DNA from: Pseudomonas urmiensis
Lineage (GTDB): Bacteria > Pseudomonadota > Gammaproteobacteria > Pseudomonadales > Pseudomonadaceae
Assembly: GCF_014268815.2 (NCBI RefSeq)
Contig: NZ_JABWRE020000001.1
Span: 1,617,001 to 1,681,000 of the forward strand
Direction: 5' to 3'
DNA: 64,000 nt
Part shown: in pieces, positions 28,141 to 38,000 of the stretch
Layout: the number at the start of each line of letters is the position of its first letter
Position numbering within the stretch: the first letter of the stretch is position 1
The notes under the pieces: model-generated
Databases searched by the model: none
What the model saw: the letters and a program-made list of their open reading frames with translations, nothing else
Told to the model about the DNA's origin: nothing
Translations under genes and position numbers: made by a program

Positions 28141-28272
28141 TTGCTGCTGGATACAGGTGCATGCACGTCTCGCGCTTGACCGACACATCCGCGATACCTT
28201 GCAGGCGTGAAATGGTTCTCGACTGAAGGGGAAGCACCTCCCCATCAGCAAACCGCATGTAGGAGAGATGCC

Positions 28273-28548
28273 ATGAACTTCAAGACTCTGATTAATGCCA
28301 GCTTGGTCGCACTGCTCGGTTTTACGGCCATCAGCGCTCAAGCAAACACCCAGCAGATGGACGATAGCAGCGTGATGCAGTATCGCTATGGTGACCGGCT
28401 CGATGTGAAGAAAGTCCTGTCGGTCATGGATGACCAGAGCAATGCCTGCGGGGTAGTCAACACACGTATGGTCTACCTCGACTCTCACGGTCAGCAGCAA
28501 ACCCTGCAGTACCGCACCTATGCCAGCGGCGGCTGCCATGAAAGTTAA
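28273..28548 (+). CDS. DUF2790 small periplasmic protein
   Basis: A 91-residue protein with a signal peptide (to about residue 24, ending SAQAN) and a DUF2790 domain (YRYGDRLDVKKVLSVMDDQS, then CGVVNTRMVYLDSHGQQQTL and a final cysteine). Two cysteines, at the start and end of the domain, could form a disulphide. Pseudomonas genomes often carry such proteins near two-component systems. The ATG follows TAGGAGAGATGCC. It overlaps the thioredoxin-like gene by 11 bases. Confidence 0.88.
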   Translation: MNFKTLINASLVALLGFTAISAQANTQQMDDSSVMQYRYGDRLDVKKVLSVMDDQSNACGVVNTRMVYLDSHGQQQTLQYRTYASGGCHES

Positions 28549-29074
28549 TCCAGGCGTGCTGCTCAAAGCCGGTGCGGTGGTGCTGGCCTTGACCGGCCTG
28601 GGGCTGGCGGGTCATCTGCTGGCCAAGGACAGCAACGGGGCGATGCCATCGTTGAGTGGCGCCAGCCAATGGCTCAATTCGCCGCCGCTGGATGCACCAG
28701 CGCTCAAGGGCAAGGTGGTGCTGGTCGACTTCTGGACCTGGGACTGTATCAACTGCCAGCGCAGCCTGCCCTATGTCAACGACTGGGCCAGGCGCTACGC
28801 CGCCCAGGGCTTGGTGGTGATCGGTGTGCACACGCCTGAGTACGACTACGAGCATGATGTCGGCACGTTGCGCGAGAAGCTCGCCAAATTAGGCATCGGC
28901 TACCCGGTCGCGGTGGACAACAGCTATCAGGTGTGGAATGCCTGGGGCAACCAGTTCTGGCCGGCGCATTACTTTGTCGACCGGCAAGGTCAGGTACGCC
29001 ATGCGCATTTCGGCGAAGGCGACTATGCGGGGCAGGAGAAGGTGATACAGGCGTTGCTCGATGAGAAGGACTGA
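28538..29074 (+). CDS. Membrane-anchored DipZ-like thioredoxin
   Basis: A 178-residue protein with one N-terminal membrane helix (about 6-28) and a periplasmic thioredoxin fold. The active site is WTWDCINCQRSLPYV, the C-x-x-C form typical of the DipZ C-terminal domain family. Later segments (VVIGVHTPEYDYEHD, VAVDNSYQVWNAWGNQFWPA with the cis-proline PA) agree. It overlaps the DUF2790 gene, so the two proteins are probably produced together; the thioredoxin may act on the DUF2790 disulphide, which is inference. Confidence 0.9.
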   Translation: MKVNPGVLLKAGAVVLALTGLGLAGHLLAKDSNGAMPSLSGASQWLNSPPLDAPALKGKVVLVDFWTWDCINCQRSLPYVNDWARRYAAQGLVVIGVHTPEYDYEHDVGTLREKLAKLGIGYPVAVDNSYQVWNAWGNQFWPAHYFVDRQGQVRHAHFGEGDYAGQEKVIQALLDEKD

Positions 29075-29087
29075 CGCTTCAGTTATC

Positions 29088-29156
29088 GGCCATTCGCGGG
29101 ACGGTTGCACGCTCGGCAAGCCGTGGGCGTGGACCTATCCCGCGACATGGCGCGTC
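29088..29156. repeat. Degenerate REP unit
   Basis: ATTCGCGGGACGGTTGCACG near 29091-29110 with a reversed CCTATCCCGCGACATGGCGC near 29136-29155 is a weak REP-like pair between the thioredoxin and dehydrogenase genes, which converge. Confidence 0.4.
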
Positions 29157-30003
29157 AGGCAAAGCTGGCGAAATGCGCCTGCATCCGGTCGGCATTGGCC
29201 ACTTGGCCGCTGAACAGCTCAAAGGCTTTCACTGCCTGGAAGACCGCCATGTTGCCGCCGTCCAGGGTACGGCAACCCAGCGCTCGCGCGTGGCGCAGCA
29301 GGGCGGTTTCCAGTGGGAAGTAGATGATCTCCGCTACCCACAGCCGCGCATGCAGCAGTTCCACCGGCAGCGGCGTTCCGGGTAGTTTGGCCATGCCCAC
29401 CGGTGTGGTATTGACCAGCCCATCGGCCATCGCCAGCGCAGTGGGCAGATCTGTACCAAGGCGGGCCCGGCCTGCGCCGAAATGCTGATTGAGGTTATCT
29501 ACCAGCGCCTGGCCGCGCGCCGCATCAACCTCGAACAGCACCAGATGCTCGACCCCTTCACCCAATAAGGCATGCGCCACAGCAGCCCCAGCGCCGCCAG
29601 CACCCATCTGCACCACGTGGGCGCGTGGCACGTCGGGCAAACCGCGCCGCAAGCCTTCAGCGAAGCCCAGGCAATCGGTGTTATGGCCGATTCGCTTGCC
29701 ATCTTTGAGCACCACCGTGTTGACCGCGCCGATACCGCGCGCTTCATCGGACAGCTCATCGAGCAGTGGCAAAATCGCCTGCTTGAATGGGTAGGTGATG
29801 TTCAGCCCGGTGAAGCCGGTACGCTGCGCGGCATCGAGCAGACCGGGCAGGGCGCTGTCGTCCAGGCCAAGCTGGTCTGCATCGATCAACCGGTACAGGT
29901 AACGTAATGACTGCGCATCACCTTCGCGCTCGTGCAGCGCTGGCGTGCGTGAGGCCTGGATACCACGGCCGATCAAACCGGCAAGAACACTCTGCTGGCT
30001 CAT
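29155..30003 (-). CDS. Quinate/shikimate dehydrogenase (QsuD type)
   Basis: A 282-residue AroE-superfamily enzyme that looks catabolic. The carboxylate-binding pair is S18 and T20 (SRTPALHE), as in Corynebacterium quinate/shikimate dehydrogenase, where biosynthetic AroE has S-x-S. Catalytic K74 and D110 and N95 are in place. The dinucleotide loop GAGGAG (134-139) is followed by E158 (LFEVD), an acidic residue at the end of strand 2 that favours NAD, and the NRT-x-x-R motif of NADP-dependent AroE is missing. It oxidises quinate to dehydroquinate and/or shikimate to dehydroshikimate. It overlaps aroQ by four bases. Confidence 0.9.
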   Translation of the reverse strand: MSQQSVLAGLIGRGIQASRTPALHEREGDAQSLRYLYRLIDADQLGLDDSALPGLLDAAQRTGFTGLNITYPFKQAILPLLDELSDEARGIGAVNTVVLKDGKRIGHNTDCLGFAEGLRRGLPDVPRAHVVQMGAGGAGAAVAHALLGEGVEHLVLFEVDAARGQALVDNLNQHFGAGRARLGTDLPTALAMADGLVNTTPVGMAKLPGTPLPVELLHARLWVAEIIYFPLETALLRHARALGCRTLDGGNMAVFQAVKAFELFSGQVANADRMQAHFASFA

Positions 30004-30449
30004 GCCGCGCGCTCCCCGAGCAGCTCTGCGAAGTGTGCCAGGGCCAGGCGATAGCCCTGGCTGCCAAGGCCGCAGATCACCCCGACCGCAATCGAGGAGA
30101 CGAACGAGATATGGCGGAACGGTTCGCGCTTGTGCACGTTGGACAAATGCACTTCGATCACGGGCAGTTCACAGGCCACCAAGGCATCACGAATGGCCAC
30201 CGAGGTATGGGTCCAGGCACCGGGGTTGATCAGGATGCCATTGCAGCGACCGCGGGCGGCATGGATCCAGTCGATCAGTTCGCCTTCATGATTGGTCTGG
30301 CGAAATTCGATTTCCATATCCAGCTGGCGAGCGGTGTCGGCGCAGCCGTTGGCAAGGTCGGCAAGGGTCTCGCGGCCATACTGCTCGGGTTCTCGGGTGC
30401 CGAGTAGATTGAGGTTAGGGCCGTTGAGCACGAGGATTCGGGGCGTCAT
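30000..30449 (-). CDS. aroQ: Type II 3-dehydroquinate dehydratase
   Basis: A 149-residue type II dehydroquinase. Catalytic R19, Y24 and H101, and substrate contacts N75 (INPGA), H81 and R112 are all present. It converts 3-dehydroquinate to 3-dehydroshikimate, the step between the downstream QsuD-like enzyme and QuiC. ATG 30449 ([10 protein letters not shown]) is the family start. Its stop overlaps the next start as ATGA, so the two genes are translationally coupled. Given its partner, this copy is probably catabolic and additional to a biosynthetic one elsewhere. Confidence 0.95.
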   Translation of the reverse strand: MTPRILVLNGPNLNLLGTREPEQYGRETLADLANGCADTARQLDMEIEFRQTNHEGELIDWIHAARGRCNGILINPGAWTHTSVAIRDALVACELPVIEVHLSNVHKREPFRHISFVSSIAVGVICGLGSQGYRLALAHFAELLGERAA

Positions 30450-30747
30450 GGCGGGCATCGCTTTGTTGTTGTTGGATGTCTCGATATTTGTACTATCTAG
30501 TTAATTCGTCAATCTTGAAAATGCATCTGCTGTTTAAAATGGGCGATTATCGAACCCCCGAAAGGGTTTGAATCATCGGCACATCCTGATGACCTGCGCT
30601 CTCGATACTCGCGCGCAAAAGTCCCGGCACCGCGGCATTTGCGGCCTTTCGTCTGCGCACGCAAAGATAAATAGGATTACCCGGATCGACGCCGAGTCTC
30701 AGCTGTACACACAGGTTTATCTGTGTTCCTGAACGAGGTACACCATC
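30450..30747. other. Divergent region aroQ / KGG protein gene
   Basis: The aroQ-proximal half is AT-rich, unlike its surroundings, and contains a minus-strand TTGACG (30508-30513) as possible -35, an ACTA-TC-TAGT dyad at 30492-30501 and the PcaR-like box at 30541-30555. A small stem AACCCCC-GAAA-GGGTTT follows at 30553-30570. No gene is seen. Confidence 0.6.
30541..30555 (-). promoter_or_regulatory. PcaR-like (IclR-type) operator upstream of aroQ
   Basis: Read on the minus strand this is GTTCGATAATCGCCC, fourteen of fifteen positions identical to the PcaR box as I remember it (GTTCGATAATCGCAC). It lies 92 bases before the aroQ start and upstream of the probable -35, an activator-like position. 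The same box type stands before quiC. Confidence 0.6.
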
Positions 30748-31107
30748 ATGGCTGGTAATCAAGGCAACAAAGGTGGCGACATGGGCAAAGGCGCCCAGGG
30801 CAATCAAGGTGACTGGGCCAAGGATCAGGACAAGGCCTCTCAAGCGGGCCGTCAAGGTGGCCAGATGTCCGAAGGGGGTGCGGGTAACGATCCTCAACGT
30901 CAGTCGGACATGGGCAAGCAGGGCGGTAAACAGAGCGGTGGCGACTGGTCGAAGGACGCTGACCGTCCAGCTGACGCAGGGCGTCAGGGGGGCCAAGGTT
31001 CGGGTGGCGGTATGGCCGATGATCCAAACCAAGGTACTCAACGTGAGCGCGATGCTGGCCAGCAAGGCAATGCTGACCGCAACATGGATAAAGATCAGGA
31101 ACGTTGA
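30748..31107 (+). CDS. KGG-repeat stress protein (YciG-like)
   Basis: A 119-residue, extremely hydrophilic protein rich in Gly, Gln, Asp and Lys. It is built of diffuse repeats of GNxGDW/DMGKxG, for example GGDMGKGAQGNQGDWAKDQD and later SDMGKQGGKQSGGDWSKDAD, plus R-Q-G-G-Q blocks. Such KGG-motif proteins are disordered and usually induced by general stress or desiccation. The ATG follows GAGGTACACC. Two copies of the repeat block are seen, at about residues 8-40 and 54-80. Confidence 0.8.
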   Translation: MAGNQGNKGGDMGKGAQGNQGDWAKDQDKASQAGRQGGQMSEGGAGNDPQRQSDMGKQGGKQSGGDWSKDADRPADAGRQGGQGSGGGMADDPNQGTQRERDAGQQGNADRNMDKDQER

Positions 31108-31115
31108 TCTTCAGT

Positions 31116-31151
31116 TCTGCGACCGGGGCCGTTTTGCGTCTCGGTCGCAGA
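31116..31151. terminator. Hairpin after the KGG gene
   Basis: TCTGCGACCG (31116-31125) and CGGTCGCAGA (31142-31151) are perfect 10-bp arms around a 16-base loop. No T-run follows, so it may be a weak terminator or an RNA end-protecting stem. Confidence 0.45.
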
Positions 31152-31275
31152 GTGACGTGTTAGCCGCAGGCCCTTTGCCGGGCTAGCTCGTTCCTGCGGG
31201 GTAAATATCGGATGCAGTCCATGTATCCGGTAAGGGCCACGCAGGTGCGGGCTATCCCGCCAAGGGGCTTTCACG

Positions 31276-32007
31276 TCAAGGCGGGTCGGTTATTGCACGC
31301 TGCGGCAGATAGGGCAGTAGGCGCTCGGTTTCTTTCCTCACCACCTCGTAGCACTCGCAGCTCAGCGCTTCGAGCCGGGCACGGTCCACTACTTTGATAT
31401 GGCCGCGGCTGTACTCGATGATGCCCAGACGCTGCAGTTTTCCCGCAGCATCGGTTACTCCTTCACGGCGCACCCCCAGCATGTTGGCAATCAATTCCTG
31501 GGTCATGCGTACCTGATCACTCTGCAGGCGATCCAGCGACAGCAGCAACCAGCGGCACAGTTGCTGGTCGATGGAGTGATGACGATTGCACACCGCGGTC
31601 TGCGCCATCTGGGTAATCAGTGCCTGGGTATAACGCAACATCAACAGCAGCAGTTCGCCGTGACGGTTGAATTCGTCCTTCAGGCGCTGCCCGGGCAAGC
31701 GGTAGGCGTGGCCGGCGCTTTGAACGATCGCGCGGCTGGGCGTGCTTTCTCCACCCATGAACACCGCGATGCCCACCAGGCCTTCGTTACCCACCACAGA
31801 AATTTCCGCTGAGGCGCCATTTTCCATCACGTACAACAATGAAACGATCGAGTCTGTGGGAAAGTAGACATGGCGCAGGGCATCGCCCGACTCGTACAGC
31901 GACTTGCCCAACGGCAACGTCACGAGCTCAAGATCGCCCTCCAGGCGTTCGAAAGTCGGCGTGGACAGGGCAGCCAGCAGGTGGTTGTGCTGCGGCATGG
32001 GGAGCAT
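31276..32007 (-). CDS. Crp/Fnr-family transcriptional regulator
   Basis: A 243-residue protein with a cyclic-nucleotide-binding-like domain (about 10-125; YFPTDSIVSLLYVMENGASA) and a Crp-type helix-turn-helix (about 150-220; MTQELIANMLGVRREGVTDA). The Fnr cysteines are absent and the phosphate-binding cassette is not clear, so neither oxygen nor cAMP sensing is indicated. Similar proteins are common in proteobacteria as unlinked regulators. ATG 32007 was preferred; 31998 is an alternative. It lies just downstream of the glucan synthase gene on the same strand. Confidence 0.87.
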   Translation of the reverse strand: MLPMPQHNHLLAALSTPTFERLEGDLELVTLPLGKSLYESGDALRHVYFPTDSIVSLLYVMENGASAEISVVGNEGLVGIAVFMGGESTPSRAIVQSAGHAYRLPGQRLKDEFNRHGELLLLMLRYTQALITQMAQTAVCNRHHSIDQQLCRWLLLSLDRLQSDQVRMTQELIANMLGVRREGVTDAAGKLQRLGIIEYSRGHIKVVDRARLEALSCECYEVVRKETERLLPYLPQRAITDPP

Positions 32008-32073
32008 GATCGGCCACCGTTCAAGGTGCGAAGGTTGGTTGAGCAAGATTAGCCCAACGCAGGTCAGCAGGCA

Positions 32074-35000
32074 TTACAGATCAAGAGGCTGGGTCGATGG
32101 CTGGCACTGGACAATCACTTGATGCAGCCCTGCATCATCCACCAAGTGCAGCGTGTTGACGGCCAGCGGCTGGTCATCAAGGCTCAAGCTCAGTTCAGCG
32201 CCGCTAACGTTGTTGCGCACCTCGATGCGATAGTCGGTGGCGCCGAAGCGGTAATGCACTGTGTAGCCCGGCCAGTCGGCAGGCAGCAGGGGACGGATGT
32301 GCAAGGTATCGCCCGTGCGCTGCAGGCCGAGCAGGCTTTCCACAAGCAAACGGTACATCCAGCCGGCAGAGCCGGTGTACCAACTCCAGCCGCCGCGGCC
32401 GGCATGTGGCGCTACCGCGTAGACATCGGCCGCCATGACATACGGCTCGACCTTGTAGGTATCGATCTGTGCAATGCTACCTTGACCCACTGGGTTGATC
32501 AGGCGCAGCAGCTCCCAGGCCTTGGCTCTGTCGCCCAACTGGGCAAACGCCATGCTGGCCCAGATGGCGGCGTGGGTATATTGCCCGCCGTTCTCGCGTA
32601 CCCCAGGCACATAGCCCTTGATATAGCCGGGGTCCAGGCTGCCTTGGTCGAACGGCGGGTCGAGCAACTGCACTAAACCCAGGTCGCGGCGCACCAGCAG
32701 TTGATCAACGGCGCGCATGGCAGTGCGCGCACGTTCAGCCGAGGCCACGCCGCTGAGTACTGCCCAGCTTTGTGGCAGCGAATCGATGCGGCACTCCTGA
32801 TTGGTCGCCGAGCCCAACAGTTGGCCATCATCGAACCAGGCACGGCGATACCAACCGCCATCCCAGGCGTGTGCTTCAAGGTTGCTGCTCAGGGCAGCGG
32901 CCTGCTTGGCACAGTGCTCGGCGAAATGCCGGTCACCCTGGCGCTGGGCAATCCGGGCGAAGGCTTGCAGCACATGATGGCCGAAGAAGCCCAACCAGAC
33001 ACTTTCTCCCAGGCCTTGCTCGCCAACCCGGTTCATGCCGTCGTTCCAGTCGCCGCTGCCCATTAGCGGCAAGCCGTGGGCGCCACACTGCAGGGCTTGG
33101 CCGAGGGCGCGCTGGCAGTGTTGGTAGAGGCTTTCGACCAAGGCGGATCGAGCCGGCAAGTCGTAATAGGACTCTTCACCGGGGTTGAGCGGGCGGCCCT
33201 CGATGTAGCCCACCGCTTCGTCCAGCACGCTGCGGTCGCCCGTCACCTCGACGTAGCGGCTGGTGGCCAGGGGCAGCCACAGCAGGTCATCGGAGCAGCG
33301 TGTGCGCACCCCACGTTGCAGCGGTGGGTGCCACCAGTGTTGGACATCGCCTTCGACGTACTGATGGGCCGCGCAGGTCAGCAGGTGCTGGCGCGCAGCG
33401 GCGGGGGCGGCCTGCAGCATGGCCATGCTGTCCTGCAATTGGTCGCGAAAGCCGATAGCGCCGCCCGACTGATAAAAGCCGCTGCGCGCCCAGAAGCGGC
33501 AGGCGATCACCTGGTACATCAGCCAGCCGTTGACCAGTACATCGAGCGCAGGCTCTGGTGTCTTCACCTGTAACGTGCCCAAGGTCTGGCGCCAATAGGC
33601 TTGCACCTTGTCCAGCTCAGCCATGGCGGTGCGCAGGCCGCGGTACTGCAATACCCGCTGGGTGGCAGCGGTTGCGTCCGCCTCTGCGCCGAGGCGAAAC
33701 ACCAGTTCGCGGCTTTCGCCGGCTTGCAGTTCCACGCTGACCTGTAGTGCCGCACAAGGGTCCAGCGCGCCGCCGATGCGCCCTGACAAGCGCGCTTGAC
33801 GCAGCCCGGCAGGTGCTCGCAGATGGCCGTTGCGGCCGAGAAATTCGCTGCGATCACAGGTGATGCTGAGGTAGGGCAGGTCGCAATCCAGATACGCCAC
33901 ATGCCGGCAAAACTCGATCGAAAACGCATTGCGGGCAAACAGCGCGCCACTGACCGGATCGGTTTCGCTGACCACGTGCATGGCTGACTTGCTGGGCAGA
34001 TCGCCCAGCACCCATTCGACAAAACAGGTGACGGTAAGCCGCCGCGGCCGGTCGGCGTCGTTATGCAGTTTGAGGTGGGAGAATTTGACCGCGGCATCCA
34101 GGGCAACATATACCCACAATTCGCTGCGCAGGTCTTGCTCGACGTACTCGAACACACTGTAGCCAAAGCCATGGCGGGTGCGGTAACTGCCGGGGCCGGG
34201 GCTGGGCTGGGGGGTGGCTGACCAGACTTTGCCGCTGTCTTCGTCACGCACGTACAAAGCCTCGCCGCTTGGGTCGCTGACCGGATCGTTGTGCCAAGGC
34301 GTAAGCCGGTATTCATGGGCGTTCTCGCGCCAGGTGTAGGCGCTGCCGGATTCCGAGATCACGCTACCCAATTGTGGGTTCGCCAGGATGTTGACCCACG
34401 GCGCCGGGGTAGGCCGATCGGGCAATATGGGGATGATGTATTCGCGACCATCGCTGCTGAAACCACCATAGCTATTCGCTAGCAGCAGCGGCGCAGGGTT
34501 TGCGCGGCTTGGGCGGCTATCGGGCTGTTGCCTAGGCGCCGAAGTGGCCACCAGATCTGCGGGGGCAGTTGGCGCCCGCCGACGGTGCATCTGTTCTGCC
34601 AAGCTGCCATGACTGTCACTGAGTACCAGTCGCGCCACCGACAGCAGCAAGGTGCGGTCTTCATCGCTGAGCTGCTGCGCCGGGCGCACGAAGATCCCCC
34701 CCGAGCGTTCGAGCAGGGCCGCCTCGCTGCCGGAGGCGACCACGCCCATGATCAAGTCCTGCAGTTGTTGGCGGTAGCCTGCCTGGTCTTCATTCCAGAT
34801 CACCAAGTCCAACGCCAGGCCCTTCTGCCGCCAATAGGCGTGGGCGTGGACCATCTGCTTGACCAGCTGGATGTTGGCAGGATCGGCAATCTGTACCAGC
34901 ACGATCGGCAGGTCCCCGGAGATACCCTGGCCCCACAGCCCAGACTGATTGCGCCGGTTGCTGGCGACTAACGCGCTGTTGGCGCGCAGCGTGGCGTGGG

Positions 35001-38000
35001 CGTAGATCACCGAGGCGGCCATTTGTTCGAACAGGCGGGCATCGGCCAGCGAGCCGTTGAGCTGGCGCAGCAGCACTTGGCTGTGCGGCCAGGCCAGGTC
35101 GAAGACCCGGTCGGCCAAGTGCCGGTCGCGGTACTTGGTGATCAATTGCAGGCAGGCTTCGCGGCTATTGGCGAGCCCTGTGGCGAGGTCGAGGGTGGCG
35201 CTTTGGCCGGGCCCCAGGGAAATCCGGCAGCGAATCGCGACGATTGGATCAAGCACCGCGCCGGCGCTGCCAGACAGCTGCTCGACATCCGCCTGCAAGG
35301 CGGCCGGGGCGATCAGCGAGCGGCCACGGCCAATGAAACGGGCGCGGTCGGTTTCATATGAGATCGCTGTAATATCAGCGCCGTGCACCGCCAACACGTG
35401 GCACATCCAGGGGACGGCCTCCTGTTGCGAGCGTGGTCGACGGCTACAGACGATGGCCTGCAGCGGGCGGATCAGCTCGGTCTGGACGAACAACTTGTTG
35501 AAGGCTGGGTGCAGTGCATCGCTGATCGCCGGCGCCAGCACCACTTCTGCATAGCTGGTCAGCTCCAGGATGCGCCGTACTGACGCATGATTGGTCAGGT
35601 GCAGGCGACGCAATTCGAGGTCGTCTTCAGGCGAAACGGCCATTTCGGTATGGCAGTCGAAATCCATTTCGCGCAGGCGAAACTCGGCCCGACCATCGCT
35701 GAAGATCGCTTCCTGACTGTGTGGCTTGTGCAGGGTGGGCTGAAACGTCGTGGACCAGAAGCTCTGGGTGTCGACATCTCGCAGGTAGCAGAAGCTGCCC
35801 AGGCTATCGTGGCTGATATCTTCGCGCCAACGGGTGACGGCCAGCTCATTGCAGCGGCTGTAGCCACTGCCGGCGGTGTTGACCATGACATGGTAGCGAC
35901 CGTTGGACAGCAGTTGCACGGCGGGGTAGCGCCGGTTCGGGTCGCTGAATACGCGCAGGCGCGACTCGCTGGCACTACCGGTGTCATCCAGGGCGGGTGC
36001 TTGTGAAGTGTGCAGGTACTGCGCAGCGGTTTTCGGCACGCGCTCCTGTAACAGCAGCATGCTGGCCAAAAACTGCGGATCGCTGGCAAAGCGCCGCTGC
36101 ATGGGCTGGTCCAACAGCAGCGAGGTCAGAGCAAGCAAACTCATGCCCTGGTGGTGGGCCATGAACGAGCGAATCACCACCGCCTCCTGCCCCGGTGGCA
36201 GTCGCGCCGGGGTAAAGTCGACCGCCTCGAACAGTCCGAAGCGGCCGGCCAGGCCGGTTTGCGACAGGTGCATCAAGTTGCGGCAAGCGGCCGCCGGCGC
36301 CACCATCAGGGCCAGGGCACTGGCGTATGGGGCAACTACCCGCTCTTCGCCCAGCCCACGTTTGAGGCCCAAGCCAGGAACGCCGAAAGCGCGATATTGA
36401 TAGTTCAGATGGCTATCCAGTGCATTGTAGGCCGACTCCGATACTCCCCAGGGGAGGCCCAACTGCTTGCCGTGATCGATCTGCCGGGTGACCGCCGCCT
36501 GGCAGCTCTGGTCGAGCAGGGTGCCTGGGTAGTTGGGCATCACCAGCATGGGCATCAGGTACTCGAACATCGAGCCTGACCAGGACAGCAGCACTGGCAC
36601 CCCGGCATTGCTGGTCAACAGGCGGCCTAAGGCCAACCAGCTATCTTGGGGGACTTGGCCCTGGGCGATGGCGACGAAATTGGTTAGGCGCATTTCTGAG
36701 GCCAGCAGGTCATAGAACCCCGCGTCCGGGCGGTGCTCAGTGGCGTTGTAGCCAATCGTGAACAGGTCGCGTTGGTGGTCGTAGAGAAAGCGCAAATCCA
36801 TGTTTGCCAAGGCATCGATGCGCCTGGCTAGCTGCCCAGCCTGGGTCATGCGTGCGCGGGCCAGGGCTTGCACGCTGGCCACGCCAGGCTGTTCGGCAAC
36901 TGGCCAATGGGCGACGGGCAAGTCTGCCAGCTGGCGCCAGCTGCCTGGCCGCGACAACGGCGGGTCATGGCTTTGCGGCAAGGCAACGCATTGCAGCTCG
37001 CTCATCACATCAAGGCATTGCGCCTGCAGCGTCGCCAACCAGAAGCTGCAGTCGCTGGCGTCGCCGGTTTCAAGCCTGGCGGCGGCGAATTGGCTGACGC
37101 GTTGCAGCAGCTGAGCCTGTTGCGCCGGCGTCGATTGCAGGTGCAACTGCAAGGCTTGCTCGCGCAGCACGTTGACTTCATCCGTCGCGCGGCCAGCGCT
37201 GGCCAAGGTGCTGCTGAGCACGTCGAGGGTATCCACCAGGCCTTGGCTCAGACGCCGCTCCAGCAACGGCGCGTCAGCCAAGGCCAACAGTCCTGCACGC
37301 AAGGTCAGCAGGAGCCCTGCGAGGTTGCCGCTGTCCACCGTGGAGATATACAGCGGCGCCAGTGGGCGTAAGGTCTGGGTGTCGTACCAGTTGTAGAAGT
37401 GACCCTTGTAGCGCTCCAGGCGCTCCATGCTGTCAAGCATCAGTGACAGCCGCTCAAGCAGGCGCCCCGCGCTGAGGTAGCCAAAATCGTGAGCTGCCAT
37501 GTGCGCAAGCAATGCCATGCCCAGATTGGTCGGTGAAGTGCGGTGAGCGATGCTGGCGTAGGGCGCTTGCTGGATGTTGTCAGGCACCAGCCAGTTGTCT
37601 TCGCTGCCGACATGCTGGTCGAAGAACGCCCACGTGCTGCGGGCCAGGCGATGCAGAAATCGTAGCTCATCGGCCGATGGGCTGAACGCACTACGAGTAG
37701 GGCTGCGGCTGAGCCACCAGGCCAGCGCCGGGCCAAGCAGCCACAAGCTGAGGATCGGTGTGGCGACCAGCAGCGCCTGTAGGTTCGCCAGCAGGGCGAC
37801 GGCCAGCAGCACAGCGATGGCCGGAGAGATCCACTGGTCCTGGTAGAGTGCGCGCAGGCTGTTGACGCTGCCCCGTGCATCCTCCCGGGAGGGGTTCCAT
37901 TGCAGCAAGCGGCGCTTGCTGACCAGCAGGCGCCACAGGGTGCGCACGATCGCATCCAGGCTGTAATAGGCTTCGAAGGGCAGCCATGCCAGGCCCAGCG

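Noticed and set aside
30547-31065. 172-codon minus-strand open frame opposite the KGG gene
   Set aside because: The plus-strand frame is the hydrophilic KGG-type protein with its own ribosome-binding site; the antisense frame is a Leu/Thr-rich shadow.
33000-36500. Frameshift or truncation in the very long glucan synthase gene
   Set aside because: The frame is continuous from 40683 to 32074 with GT84 and GH94 catalytic motifs present and a family-like length.
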